A DNA stretch of 41,302 nucleotides, from the NCBI GenBank assembly GCA_022767125.1, contig JALEPZ010000083.1, positions 1 to 41,302 on the forward strand, read 5' to 3'. Positions 17,767-25,976 of this stretch are shown here, piece after piece. The stretch's first letter is position 1. Each line of letters begins with the position of its first letter. Source of the DNA: Phocaeicola plebeius (GTDB lineage Bacteria > Bacteroidota > Bacteroidia > Bacteroidales > Bacteroidaceae). The position numbers and the translations under genes were made by a program. Under the pieces are notes generated by a model. The model had not been told where the DNA came from. It ran no database searches and worked only from the letters and a program-made list of their open reading frames with translations.

Positions 17767-19911
17767 ATGAAACCGAATTTTAAACAAGTAGATATATTTG
17801 CTGGATTCCATCCCCAGGACGGGAAGGAATGGCAGAAAGAAAACAACATTACCGCCAACTGGCGGACGCCTGAACAGATCCAGGTGAAACCTGTCTATAC
17901 GAAGGAAGACCTGGAAGGGATGGAACACCTGGACTATGCCGCCGGTATTCCCCCTTACCTGCGGGGCCCGTACTCCATGATGTACACCTTCCGTCCCTGG
18001 ACCATCCGCCAGTATGCCGGATTCTCTACGGCCGAAGAGTCGAACGCTTTCTACCGCCGCAACCTGGCGTCGGGACAGAAAGGACTGTCGGTGGCCTTTG
18101 ACCTGCCGACCCACCGCGGCTATGACCCCGACCACCCGCGCGTAGTGGGCGATGTGGGCAAGGCAGGCGTGTCCATCTGTTCGTTGGAGAACATGAAGGT
18201 GCTGTTCGACGGAATCCCCCTGAACAAGATGTCCGTCTCGATGACCATGAACGGGGCCGTGTTGCCGGTCATGGCGTTCTACATCAATGCCGGACTGGAA
18301 CAGGGTGCGAAGCTGGAGGAAATGGCGGGAACAATCCAGAACGATATCCTGAAGGAGTTCATGGTGCGCAACACCTATATCTATCCGCCGGCCTTCTCCA
18401 TGAAGATCATCTCCGACATCTTTGAATACACGTCGCAGAAGATGCCGAAGTTCAACAGCATCTCCATCTCTGGCTACCACATGCAGGAAGCCGGGGCCAC
18501 GGCCGACATCGAGCTGGCCTATACGCTGGCCGACGGACTGGAATACCTGCGGGCCGGAGTGGCAGCCGGTATTGACATCGATGCCTTTGCACCGCGCCTT
18601 TCGTTCTTCTGGGCCATCGGCATGAACCATTTCATGGAAATCGCCAAGATGAGGGCGGCCCGCATGCTGTGGGCGAAGATCGTGAAGCAGTTCCATCCCA
18701 AAAATCCGAAGTCGCTGGCCCTGCGTACCCACTCGCAGACTTCGGGCTGGTCACTGACCGAACAGGATCCCTTCAACAACGTGGGCCGTACGTGTATCGA
18801 AGCGATGGCAGCCGCGCTGGGACATACACAGTCGTTGCATACCAACGCTCTCGACGAGGCCATCGCACTGCCTACGGACTTCTCGGCCCGTATTGCCCGC
18901 AATACCCAGATCTACATCCAGGAGGAAACCCAGGTGTGCAAGAACATCGACCCGTGGGGCGGTTCTTACTACGTGGAGTCGCTGACCAACGAACTGGCGC
19001 ATCGCGCGTGGGAGCACATCCAGGAAATCGAGAAGCTGGGCGGCATGGCAAAAGCCATCGAGACCGGCATTCCCAAGATGCGCATCGAGGAAGCGGCTGC
19101 CCGTACCCAGGCCCGTATCGATTCGGGTGAACAGACGATTGTAGGTACCAACAAGTACCGCCTGGAGAAAGAAGACCCGATTGATATCCTGGAGGTGGAC
19201 AATACCGCCGTGCGTCAGGAGCAGGTGGAGAACCTGCGCCGGCTGAAGGAAGGACGCAACCAGGAGGAAGTGGACAAGGCACTGGCCGCCATTACCGAAT
19301 GCGTGCGCAGCGGCAAGGGCAACCTGCTGGAACTGGCTGTGGAAGCCGCACACGTGCGTGCTACGTTGGGCGAGATTTCCGATGCCTGCGAAGCAGTGGT
19401 AGGACGTTATAAAGCAGTAATCAGAACAATATCAGGCGTGTATTCATCAGAAAGTAAAAAGGATGCAGATTTCGCAAGAGCTTGCGAACTGACCGAAGAA
19501 TTTGCCAAGAAAGAAGGTCGCCGTCCGCGTGTCATGGTTGCCAAGATGGGACAGGACGGACACGACCGAGGCGCGAAAGTGGTTGCTACCGGATTTGCCG
19601 ACTGCGGTTTCGATGTCGACATGGGTCCGCTGTTCCAAACTCCCGAAGAGGCTGCCCGCGAAGCCGTGGAAAACGATGTGAATGCGGTGGGTGTTTCGTC
19701 ATTGGCTGCCGGCCATAAGACGTTGATTCCGCAGATCATCGCCGAATTGAAACGCTTGGGCCGCGAAGACATCATGGTGTTTGCGGGAGGAGTCATTCCT
19801 GCACAGGACTATGATTTCCTCTATCAGGCCGGTGTGATGGCCATCTTTGGTCCGGGTACTTCTGTTGCCAAGTCTGCCTGCCAGGTGATGGAGCTGCTGC
19901 TGGACGAATAA
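17767..19911 (+). CDS. mutB: Methylmalonyl-CoA mutase large (alpha, catalytic) subunit
   Basis: Adenosylcobalamin-dependent mutase carrying the active site. The 714 residues match the usual length. The TIM barrel holds the [13 protein letters not shown] motif with Y83, equivalent to the substrate-clamping Tyr89 of the Propionibacterium enzyme, and [16 protein letters not shown]. The C-terminal B12-binding domain (about 585-714) has [11 protein letters not shown] with the cobalt-ligating H599, and later [12 protein letters not shown] and [14 protein letters not shown]. All key residues are intact. In Bacteroides this enzyme works in succinate-to-propionate fermentation and depends on imported cobalamin. 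Its GTPase chaperone MeaB is encoded 4.7 kb downstream rather than adjacent. Confidence 0.96.
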   Translation: MKPNFKQVDIFAGFHPQDGKEWQKENNITANWRTPEQIQVKPVYTKEDLEGMEHLDYAAGIPPYLRGPYSMMYTFRPWTIRQYAGFSTAEESNAFYRRNLASGQKGLSVAFDLPTHRGYDPDHPRVVGDVGKAGVSICSLENMKVLFDGIPLNKMSVSMTMNGAVLPVMAFYINAGLEQGAKLEEMAGTIQNDILKEFMVRNTYIYPPAFSMKIISDIFEYTSQKMPKFNSISISGYHMQEAGATADIELAYTLADGLEYLRAGVAAGIDIDAFAPRLSFFWAIGMNHFMEIAKMRAARMLWAKIVKQFHPKNPKSLALRTHSQTSGWSLTEQDPFNNVGRTCIEAMAAALGHTQSLHTNALDEAIALPTDFSARIARNTQIYIQEETQVCKNIDPWGGSYYVESLTNELAHRAWEHIQEIEKLGGMAKAIETGIPKMRIEEAAARTQARIDSGEQTIVGTNKYRLEKEDPIDILEVDNTAVRQEQVENLRRLKEGRNQEEVDKALAAITECVRSGKGNLLELAVEAAHVRATLGEISDACEAVVGRYKAVIRTISGVYSSESKKDADFARACELTEEFAKKEGRRPRVMVAKMGQDGHDRGAKVVATGFADCGFDVDMGPLFQTPEEAAREAVENDVNAVGVSSLAAGHKTLIPQIIAELKRLGREDIMVFAGGVIPAQDYDFLYQAGVMAIFGPGTSVAKSACQVMELLLDE

Positions 19912-19931
19912 AGAACCGGAGAGAAGCAATG

Positions 19932-19975
19932 ACACAGAGGCACGGAGATACATTTTTTTTTCTGTGCCTCTGTGT
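19932..19975 (+). terminator. Long hairpin after mutB with a T-run in the loop
   Basis: A perfect 12-bp stem, acacagaggcac (19932-19943) with gtgcctctgtgt (19964-19975), encloses a 20-nt loop containing nine consecutive T residues. The T-run lies inside the loop rather than after the stem, so it is not a textbook terminator, but it is the only structure between mutB and the fucosidase promoter. Confidence 0.5.
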
Positions 19976-19989
19976 TTAGCCGAATCAAT

Positions 19990-19997
19990 TACCTTTG
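19990..19997 (+). promoter_or_regulatory. -7 box of the fucosidase gene
   Basis: TACCTTTG matches the Bacteroidetes -7 consensus, 31 bp before the ATG at 20029. The region 20 bp upstream falls in the 3' arm of the mutB hairpin and shows no clear TTG. Confidence 0.5.
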
Positions 19998-20028
19998 TTA
20001 AACAACTATTTTACACATTATATATTAT

Positions 20029-22110
20029 ATGAAGAAAATCTTTATCCTGCTTGTAGCGTGCCTGACCACTGTCGGCATCTATGCGCAGCAAGTGTCTGCC
20101 GAAGCGTTTCAGCGGTGGCACGAAAGCAAGTTCTCGATGTTCATCCACTTCGGGCTTTACTCCGAACTGGGCGGCGTATGGGAAGGTCAGCCCGTCAAGC
20201 GCGGCTACAGCGAGCAGATTCAGTCGTTCGCCGGCATCTTCAGTGACTGGTACGGCGAGACGGCACAGCGTTTCGACCCTGTCCGGTTCAATGCCGACGA
20301 AATCGTGGCACTGGCCAAGGAAGCGGGCATGAAATCCATTGTCATCACTACCAAGCACCACGATGGTTTCTGCATGTTCCGTACCGCCACCACGGACTAC
20401 AACTCTTTCGATGCCACTCCCTGCCACCGCGATTTCGTGAAGGAACTCTCCGAAGCCTGTGCTCGGGGCGGCATCCGGCTGGGGCTGTATTTCTCGGTCA
20501 TCGACTGGCATTTTCCGCACGCTTACCCCATCTCCAGCCACAACTGTGACTTCGTGACTCCGCAGCACCATGCCTTCTCCAAGCAGCAGGTGACGGAACT
20601 GCTCAGCCACTATGGTCCTATCTCGGAACTTTGGTTCGACATGGGGTCCAACACGCCCGAACAGAGCCGGGAACTCTATGAACTGGTGCACCGCCTGCAG
20701 CCCGACTGCATGGTGAGCGGCCGTGTGGGCAACGACCAGTACGATTTCGCCGTGATGGCCGACAACAGCTATCCCGAAGGTGCCTTGCAGTGTCCCTGGC
20801 AGAGTGCCGCTTCCATGTTCGACGAAACGTGGAGTTACCGCTCCTGGCAGGAACGGGGCAGCTCTCATGTCAAGGCGATGGAAAAGCTGCGCAGCCTGAT
20901 CAGTGTGGTTGCCCATGGAGGCAACTTCCTGCTCAACATCGGTCCGAAGGGCGACGGTTCGGTCGTTCCGTTCGAGAGCGACGTACTGAAGGAGATGGGC
21001 AGCTGGCTGCAGCAGAACGGGGCAGCCATCTACGGCACGGAGGCTTCGCCTTTCCGTACCCGTTTCGACTGGGGCATGATCACCCGCAAGGCGAACCAGC
21101 TGTACCTCATCCTGTCGGGTACCCGTCCGTCCGACGGACGTATCGTACTTGATATTCCTGACAACCGGCTGCTGAAAGCGGAAGGAGAGCTGGCCGATTA
21201 TGTGCAGAAAGGGGCGCAGGTCTGCCTGACCGTTCCGGCTTCTGCCTATGACGACCAGACCATCCGCGTGCTGACCCTGAGCTTCGACAAGCCGGTGGAA
21301 CCGCGTCCGATGGCCATTCTGAAGGGGAATACCGTGCTGACCGCCCAGAATGCCACGCCCAACTACAGCTACTCCTGCTTCGACTATTACAGCAACTACC
21401 GCAGTACGGTCAGCTATAGCTGGAATGTCAACAAGAGCGGACTCAGGCAGCTGACGCTGATGTACACGCCGCAGGAGGTGGGCAAGGAAATCGGGATTCA
21501 GGTTGATGGGACTGCCTATACGGTGAAGCTGTCGGAAGGCAAGGCGCAGACATTGCCTGCCGCCCGTCTGTCGTGGGGCGATCGTTACCTGTGCGGTCCG
21601 GGCAGCAGTGTCTTCGACGGGCCGTCCGTACTGAGAACCGACCTTCAGCAGGCACCCGTCAGAAGGGGAAGCTGGCAGAAGGTGGAAAAGGAACAGGACG
21701 AGTTCCAGTCGAACATCCTCGAAACCTATTTCGTGATGCAGGAGGTGGAGAGCGCGAAGGCACAGGACTGCCTCGTGGAAGTAGGTGCCGGCAACGGCAT
21801 CGAGGTTTACCTCAACGGCGAGTCAGTGATGAAGCACCTCAACCCTTACCGCTGCACCTTCCGCTCTGAGCAAGTGCTGCTGCCCTTGCAGAAGGGCAAG
21901 AACCAGATTGTATTGCGTGCCTACAACCGTTTCGAGAAGAAGACCGGTTATCTGCTCCGCCCGGCTGCCGAGCAGACGGTTTATCAGCAGACGTTTGTCT
22001 TGCCCGAAGCGGCTCGGGGTGCATCGCATACGCTGACCGTCCGCCAGAAGGGATTACCTTCACAGCATACGGACACTGAACTGGCGAACCTGCGCATCCT
22101 GTTGAAATGA
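20029..22110 (+). CDS. Secreted alpha-L-fucosidase, glycoside hydrolase family 29
   Basis: Removes terminal alpha-L-fucose from host or plant glycans. The 693-residue protein starts with a signal peptide (MKKIFILLVACLTTVGIYAQ). The GH29 barrel has WHESKFSMFIHFGLYSE near the start, the conserved TTKHHDGFCMF segment, GLYFSVIDWHFP, and the nucleophile D204 in ELWFDMGSN. After about residue 400 come beta-rich regions: a C-terminal sandwich (VSYSWNVNKSGLRQLTLMYT) and a further domain near 545-690 (EVYLNGESVMKH) that resembles a galactose-binding-type or GH2-like jelly roll. At 693 residues it is longer than a minimal GH29 enzyme. It stands alone between the mutase genes and a strong terminator, with its own promoter. 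Linkage specificity cannot be judged. Confidence 0.9.
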   Translation: MKKIFILLVACLTTVGIYAQQVSAEAFQRWHESKFSMFIHFGLYSELGGVWEGQPVKRGYSEQIQSFAGIFSDWYGETAQRFDPVRFNADEIVALAKEAGMKSIVITTKHHDGFCMFRTATTDYNSFDATPCHRDFVKELSEACARGGIRLGLYFSVIDWHFPHAYPISSHNCDFVTPQHHAFSKQQVTELLSHYGPISELWFDMGSNTPEQSRELYELVHRLQPDCMVSGRVGNDQYDFAVMADNSYPEGALQCPWQSAASMFDETWSYRSWQERGSSHVKAMEKLRSLISVVAHGGNFLLNIGPKGDGSVVPFESDVLKEMGSWLQQNGAAIYGTEASPFRTRFDWGMITRKANQLYLILSGTRPSDGRIVLDIPDNRLLKAEGELADYVQKGAQVCLTVPASAYDDQTIRVLTLSFDKPVEPRPMAILKGNTVLTAQNATPNYSYSCFDYYSNYRSTVSYSWNVNKSGLRQLTLMYTPQEVGKEIGIQVDGTAYTVKLSEGKAQTLPAARLSWGDRYLCGPGSSVFDGPSVLRTDLQQAPVRRGSWQKVEKEQDEFQSNILETYFVMQEVESAKAQDCLVEVGAGNGIEVYLNGESVMKHLNPYRCTFRSEQVLLPLQKGKNQIVLRAYNRFEKKTGYLLRPAAEQTVYQQTFVLPEAARGASHTLTVRQKGLPSQHTDTELANLRILLK

Positions 22111-22123
22111 GCGTAGTCTCCTT

Positions 22124-22173
22124 CTCTCAAAAAGAAGCCGCGGACCTGTGGGTCTGCGGCTTCTTTTTGAGAG
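22124..22173. terminator. Strong bidirectional rho-independent terminator
   Basis: A 21-nt inverted repeat beginning ctctcaaaaagaagccgc (22124-22144) pairs with its partner at 22153-22173 with one mismatch and an 8-nt loop. The stem base is A-rich on the left and T-rich on the right, so it works in both directions between the convergent fucosidase and ribbon-helix-helix genes. Confidence 0.85.
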
Positions 22174-22238
22174 CAAGTCAGGATTCGGTCGGTCAATGGA
22201 TGAGGCATGGTAATCGATGTGTGGAGGAATGAAACGGT

Positions 22239-22433
22239 TCAAGAATCGGAAGGGCTCTCTTCTTTCGGCCTTTTCCGTTTTAGGCGTCCGCTCTTGCGCA
22301 GGGCCTCGGCGATAATCCACTGCAGCTGACCGTTGGTGGAGCGGAACTCATCGGCTGCCCATGCCTCAATGGCCGCCATTGTTTCTGCATCCACCCGCAG
22401 CACAAAGCTTTTCGTGGTCTCCTTCTTCGCCAT
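22239..22433 (-). CDS. Ribbon-helix-helix (Arc/CopG-type) DNA-binding protein
   Basis: A 64-residue basic protein. KSFVLRVDAETMAAIEAW gives the beta strand and first helix of the ribbon-helix-helix fold, and GQLQWIIAEALRKSGR the second helix; the tail is highly charged (KRKRPKEESPSDS). It would act as a dimer binding a DNA operator in the cytoplasm. Its start lies 3 nt after the stop of the SPFH gene, so the two are certainly co-transcribed. A role as autoregulator of this pair is plausible. It resembles antitoxins in fold only; no toxin-like gene is adjacent. Confidence 0.85.
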   Translation of the reverse strand: MAKKETTKSFVLRVDAETMAAIEAWAADEFRSTNGQLQWIIAEALRKSGRLKRKRPKEESPSDS

Positions 22434-22436
22434 ACA

Positions 22437-23378
22437 TCAATGGTTCAATGTTCCCGAATTGATGACGGGTTGGGCAGGCTCGTCGGCACACAGTACCACC
22501 AGCAGGTTGCTCACCATGGCCGCTTTCTTCTCTTCGTCCAGTTCCACAATCTCGTCCTCCTTCAGACGGTCCAGTGCCATCTTCACCATCGACACGGCTC
22601 CCTCCACAATCTTCTCGCGGGCACTGATGATGGCATCCGCCTGCTGTCGGCGCAGCATCACGGCTGCGATTTCAGGGGCGTAGGCCAGGTAGTTGATGCG
22701 GGCCTCCACTGCTTCCATCCCCGCCATCTCTAACCGTTCGTTCAGCTTCTGTACCAGTTGCTCGTTCACCTCGCTGCCGCCGTTGCGTAAGGTCAGTTCT
22801 GCCTCTCCGCCCTCGTTGTTGTCGTAAGCATACTCCCCGGCCACCTGCCGGAGGGCCGCATCGCTCTGTACCCGTACGAAATCTTCGAACGCCTTCATCC
22901 GTCCGGCTACGGAAGCACCTACCTCATTGGGCTTCTGCGCCATCGTCTGCGAATCGATGTCGAACAGGGCTTTGTACGTATCTTTCAGTCTCCAGACCAG
23001 TACCAGTCCGATGAGAATGGGGTTGCCCACCTTGTCGTTTACCTTGATGGGGTCCGCGTTCAGGTTGCGGGCACGCAGCGAAATCTTTTTGCAAGTGATG
23101 AAGGGGTTCACCCACCAGTAGCCCGTGCGTTTGAACGAGCCTCGGTATTCGCCGAAAAACAGCATCGCCCGTGCTTCGTTCGGCTCCTGCAGGACAAATC
23201 CTCCCCAGATGAAGCAGGAGACGAAAAGACCGATGCCCCCTGCGATGTAGCCAAAGATCCCCAACGTGTCGGGAAAGCAGAAAGCGGCTGCAGAAGCGGC
23301 AATGAGCAGTAGGTTGCCGAACAGGCAAGCAAAGCCGTTGGCAACAAGTCCTTTGAATTCAAATTCCTGTGTTTCCAT
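22437..23378 (-). CDS. SPFH/Band-7 (stomatin-prohibitin-like) membrane protein
   Basis: A 313-residue protein with two close N-terminal membrane segments (about residues 10-35 and 40-62, LLLIAASAAAFCFP and GIFGYIAGGIGLFVSCFIWG), followed by an SPFH domain (about 65-240; EPNEARAMLFFGEYRGSFKR, KVNDKVGNPILIGLVLVWRL). A helical part contains AEIAAVMLRRQQADAIISAR, and an acidic helix lies near the C terminus. SPFH proteins oligomerise in the membrane and scaffold proteases or organise lipid domains. The partner here is unknown. It is the first gene of a two-gene operon with the ribbon-helix-helix protein and is divergent from the DUF1573 gene. Confidence 0.85.
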   Translation of the reverse strand: METQEFEFKGLVANGFACLFGNLLLIAASAAAFCFPDTLGIFGYIAGGIGLFVSCFIWGGFVLQEPNEARAMLFFGEYRGSFKRTGYWWVNPFITCKKISLRARNLNADPIKVNDKVGNPILIGLVLVWRLKDTYKALFDIDSQTMAQKPNEVGASVAGRMKAFEDFVRVQSDAALRQVAGEYAYDNNEGGEAELTLRNGGSEVNEQLVQKLNERLEMAGMEAVEARINYLAYAPEIAAVMLRRQQADAIISAREKIVEGAVSMVKMALDRLKEDEIVELDEEKKAAMVSNLLVVLCADEPAQPVINSGTLNH

Positions 23379-23410
23379 GATTGTTTTGTTTTGATATTAT
23401 TATGATATCA

Positions 23411-23418
23411 CAAAAGTA
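23411..23418 (-). promoter_or_regulatory. -7 box for the SPFH/ribbon-helix-helix operon
   Basis: On the minus strand 23418-23411 reads TACTTTTG, matching TAnnTTTG, 33 bp before the SPFH start codon. A short palindrome tgatatca (23403-23410) lies directly beside it and could be an operator. Confidence 0.5.
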
Positions 23419-23494
23419 GAGATTATTCCCATTGGTTGTTCTTCTGTTCGCTATGTTTTTGAGCAGTAAACAACGTAAAATAATCCTATAAAAG

Positions 23495-23525
23495 TTGGGG
23501 GCTTACTAGATTTTCCATACCTTTG
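23495..23525 (+). promoter_or_regulatory. Promoter of the DUF1573-meaB operon
   Basis: TTG at 23495-23497 and TACCTTTG at 23518-23525 are separated by 20 bp, a full match to the Bacteroidetes -33/-7 pattern. The start site would fall near 23530, leaving a leader of about 23 nt. Confidence 0.65.
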
Positions 23526-23552
23526 TTCATGGACATAATTAAAGAATAAGTC

Positions 23553-24632
23553 ATGAAACATCTGATTACCATATTAGGCTGTTGTTGGGCAGTGCTGCAA
23601 GGGCTGCAGGCACAGCCGCAAATTACCTTCCAGCAGGAAAAGCAGGAATTGGGATATGTGCTTTGGCGCCATCCGGTGACGGTGAACTATGAGTTTACCA
23701 ATACGGGCGACCAGCCCCTGGTCATAGCGAATGTGACCACTTCGTGTGGCTGTACATCGGCCACCTGGACGCAGGAGCCTGTTCCCGCAGGTGGAAAAGG
23801 AACGGTGAAAGCTGTGTTTGATGCCGAAGCCATCGGGCGGTTCTACAAGGAGGTAGGGGTCTATTGCAACGCGGCTTCCCGTCCTGTTTACCTGGAGTTT
23901 CATGGGGAAGTGACCGCCGATGCCCGCAACTATAGCTTCACCCATCCTTACGCCTTCGGCCCGATTGGCTTGGACCACGACGAAATAGCCTTCGACGATG
24001 TCAACAAAGGGGATCAGCCTGTTCTGGAAATCGGGGTGGCCAATTCTTCTTCCAAGGACTATACGCCGGTGTTGATGCACCTGCCTCCTTATTTGAGTGC
24101 TGTCGCCGAACCGGACACGTTGCCCAAGGGCAAGACCGGCAAAATAAGGGTGACCCTGCATACGGAGAAGCTGCCGAAGCTGGGCATTACCCGAGCATCG
24201 GTCTATTTGTCCCGTTACCCCGGTGACAAGGTAGGCAGCGACAATGAGATACCCGTATCGGTGGCCTTGCTGCCCGACTTTTCGACCCTGACTCCGCAGG
24301 AACGGAACCATCCGCCTGTCCTTTCGCTGTCTGCAGCTGGCCAGGAACTGGTGTTTGAACCGTTGGAAGGAAAGCAGAAGAAATCGCAGACCGTTCTGAT
24401 TACCAATACGGGACAGTCTACCTTGAGCATACAGGATATGCAGGTGTTCAGCATCGCCTTGGCGGTGAAACTGAACAAGCGGGTACTGAAGCCGGGCGAA
24501 TCGGCCAAGATGAAAGTGACGGTGCTGGCCGAGAATCTTTCCCGGGTGAAAGGTACACCCCGCATCCTGATGATTACCAACGACCCGAAACAACCGAAAG
24601 TATCTATCCGAGTGAAAGCAACCTTAAAATAA
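23553..24632 (+). CDS. Secreted DUF1573 protein
   Basis: A 359-residue exported protein of unknown function. It has a signal peptide (about residues 1-20, ending GLQAQ) followed by a DUF1573 domain (about 40-130) with the family hallmark VTTSCGCTSATW after EFTNTGDQPLVI. The rest looks like two more immunoglobulin or ASPM/Hydin-like beta-sandwich repeats: LEIGVANSSSKDYTPVLM, then TVLITNTGQSTLSIQDM and RILMITNDPKQPKVSI. Such proteins are abundant in Bacteroidetes, and the Cys pair may be redox-active or structural. It is the first gene of an operon with meaB, which begins 7 nt after its stop. No functional link to B12 metabolism is evident. Confidence 0.8.
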   Translation: MKHLITILGCCWAVLQGLQAQPQITFQQEKQELGYVLWRHPVTVNYEFTNTGDQPLVIANVTTSCGCTSATWTQEPVPAGGKGTVKAVFDAEAIGRFYKEVGVYCNAASRPVYLEFHGEVTADARNYSFTHPYAFGPIGLDHDEIAFDDVNKGDQPVLEIGVANSSSKDYTPVLMHLPPYLSAVAEPDTLPKGKTGKIRVTLHTEKLPKLGITRASVYLSRYPGDKVGSDNEIPVSVALLPDFSTLTPQERNHPPVLSLSAAGQELVFEPLEGKQKKSQTVLITNTGQSTLSIQDMQVFSIALAVKLNKRVLKPGESAKMKVTVLAENLSRVKGTPRILMITNDPKQPKVSIRVKATLK

Positions 24633-24639
24633 ATAGCGT

Positions 24640-25734
24640 ATGGAACACCCCGAAAACAGTGAAGAATACAAGGGACTGACGGTCAACAAGGGAATTGAAC
24701 AACCTGCTGCTGTCAACCCTTACCTGCAGTTCCGCAAAAAGGCTCGCCGCCGTCAGTTCTCGGTGGGTGAGTATGTGGAAGGTATCGTGAAAGGTGATGT
24801 GACGGTACTGAGCCAGGCGGTGACATTGGTGGAGAGTGTGAAACCGGAACACCAGGCGGTGGCGCAGGAGGTCATCGAGAAATGCCTGCCCTATGCCGGA
24901 AAGTCGTTCCGTATCGGCATCAGTGGGGTGCCGGGAGCAGGCAAAAGTACATCGATTGATGTGTTCGGCACGCATGTACTCGAACGCTACGGCGGCAAGT
25001 TGGCTGTGCTGGCAATTGACCCGAGCAGTGAACGGTCGAAGGGAAGCATCTTGGGCGACAAGACGCGGATGGAGAAACTGTCGGTTCATCCGGATTCCTT
25101 CATCCGTCCCAGTCCTACTGCCGGCTCGTTGGGAGGAGTGGCCCGCAAGACGCGTGAAACCATTATCCTTTGCGAAGCGGCCGGTTTCGACAAGGTGTTT
25201 GTCGAGACGGTAGGGGTGGGGCAGAGCGAAACGGCCGTTCATTCCATGGTCGATTTCTTTCTGCTCATCCAGCTGGCAGGCACCGGCGATGAGTTGCAGG
25301 GCATTAAGCGGGGCATCATGGAAATGGCCGATGGCATTGTCATTAACAAGGCCGACGGCAACAACATTGAGAAGGCCCAATTGGCTGCTGCCCATTTCCG
25401 GAACGCTCTTCATTTGTTTCCTGCTTCCGAGTCGGGCTGGATGCCTAAAGTGTTGACGTATTCGGGATTCTATGGCCTGGGCATTAAGGAAATCTGGGAC
25501 ATGGTCTATGAATATTACCATTTCGTGCAGGCGAACGGCTACTTTGAGCACCGGCGCAACGAGCAGGCGAAGTACTGGATGTACGAGACCATCAACGAAC
25601 AGTTGCGCGACAGCTTCTATAATAATCCGACAATTGCGGCCTTGCTGGAACAGGAGGAGCAGGAAGTGTTGCGCGGCACTACCACTTCCTTTACGGCCGC
25701 CCGCAAATTGTTGGATAAGTATTTTTGCCGGTAA
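24640..25734 (+). CDS. meaB: MeaB/ArgK-family GTPase, methylmalonyl-CoA mutase chaperone
   Basis: G-protein that protects methylmalonyl-CoA mutase and gates cofactor loading. The 364 residues follow the MeaB plan: a helical N-terminal region, the P-loop GVPGAGKST (K102), DPSSERSKGSILGDKTRM (switch and base-stacking region), the FVETVGVGQSETAV segment (switch II/G3 area), the NKADG motif for guanine recognition and a C-terminal dimerisation helix (about 300-364). Everything needed for GTP hydrolysis is present. The presence of mutAB in the same window fixes its role, although they are separated by the fucosidase, SPFH, ribbon-helix-helix and DUF1573 genes. It is the second gene of the DUF1573 operon. 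Confidence 0.93.
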   Translation: MEHPENSEEYKGLTVNKGIEQPAAVNPYLQFRKKARRRQFSVGEYVEGIVKGDVTVLSQAVTLVESVKPEHQAVAQEVIEKCLPYAGKSFRIGISGVPGAGKSTSIDVFGTHVLERYGGKLAVLAIDPSSERSKGSILGDKTRMEKLSVHPDSFIRPSPTAGSLGGVARKTRETIILCEAAGFDKVFVETVGVGQSETAVHSMVDFFLLIQLAGTGDELQGIKRGIMEMADGIVINKADGNNIEKAQLAAAHFRNALHLFPASESGWMPKVLTYSGFYGLGIKEIWDMVYEYYHFVQANGYFEHRRNEQAKYWMYETINEQLRDSFYNNPTIAALLEQEEQEVLRGTTTSFTAARKLLDKYFCR

Positions 25735-25744
25735 AAGAGGAGGG

Positions 25745-25936
25745 TGTCGGATCTCCAGACTGTCCGGGAGTCTTCATTCCACTCTCCTTTTTCCCTGTCA
25801 TATCGAACGGAGTGAGAAATCTGTTAGCACAAAGAGATTGTCTTCAGATATTTCACTCCGTTCAGCATGACAGTTGGATAGGTGACCCAAGGATCTCAGA
25901 CAGGCCCCCCCCTCCCTGATGATAGTCGTAGGGAGG
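25745..25936. repeat. Composite intergenic inverted-repeat element, copy C
   Basis: Core arms gaacggagtga (25805-25815) and tcactccgttc (25852-25862) are perfect and extend imperfectly through aaatctg/cagatatt. They are framed by ctgtcat and atgacag. Outside are ctgtccgggag (about 25760) and ctcagacagg (25895-25904). The block order and the 3' acagttggatagg match copy A at 448-600, and the loop gtcttcagat matches copy D. The last part, cctccct (25911-25917) with agggagg (25930-25936) followed by ttt, may end meaB transcription. Confidence 0.65.
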
Positions 25937-25976
25937 TTTCCTGCCCCTCTGAAAGAGATGACAGGAAGACACGTGT

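Noticed and set aside
22239..22433. Toxin-antitoxin module suggested by the ribbon-helix-helix protein
   Set aside because: Its only operon partner is a 313-residue SPFH membrane protein, which is not a known toxin type.
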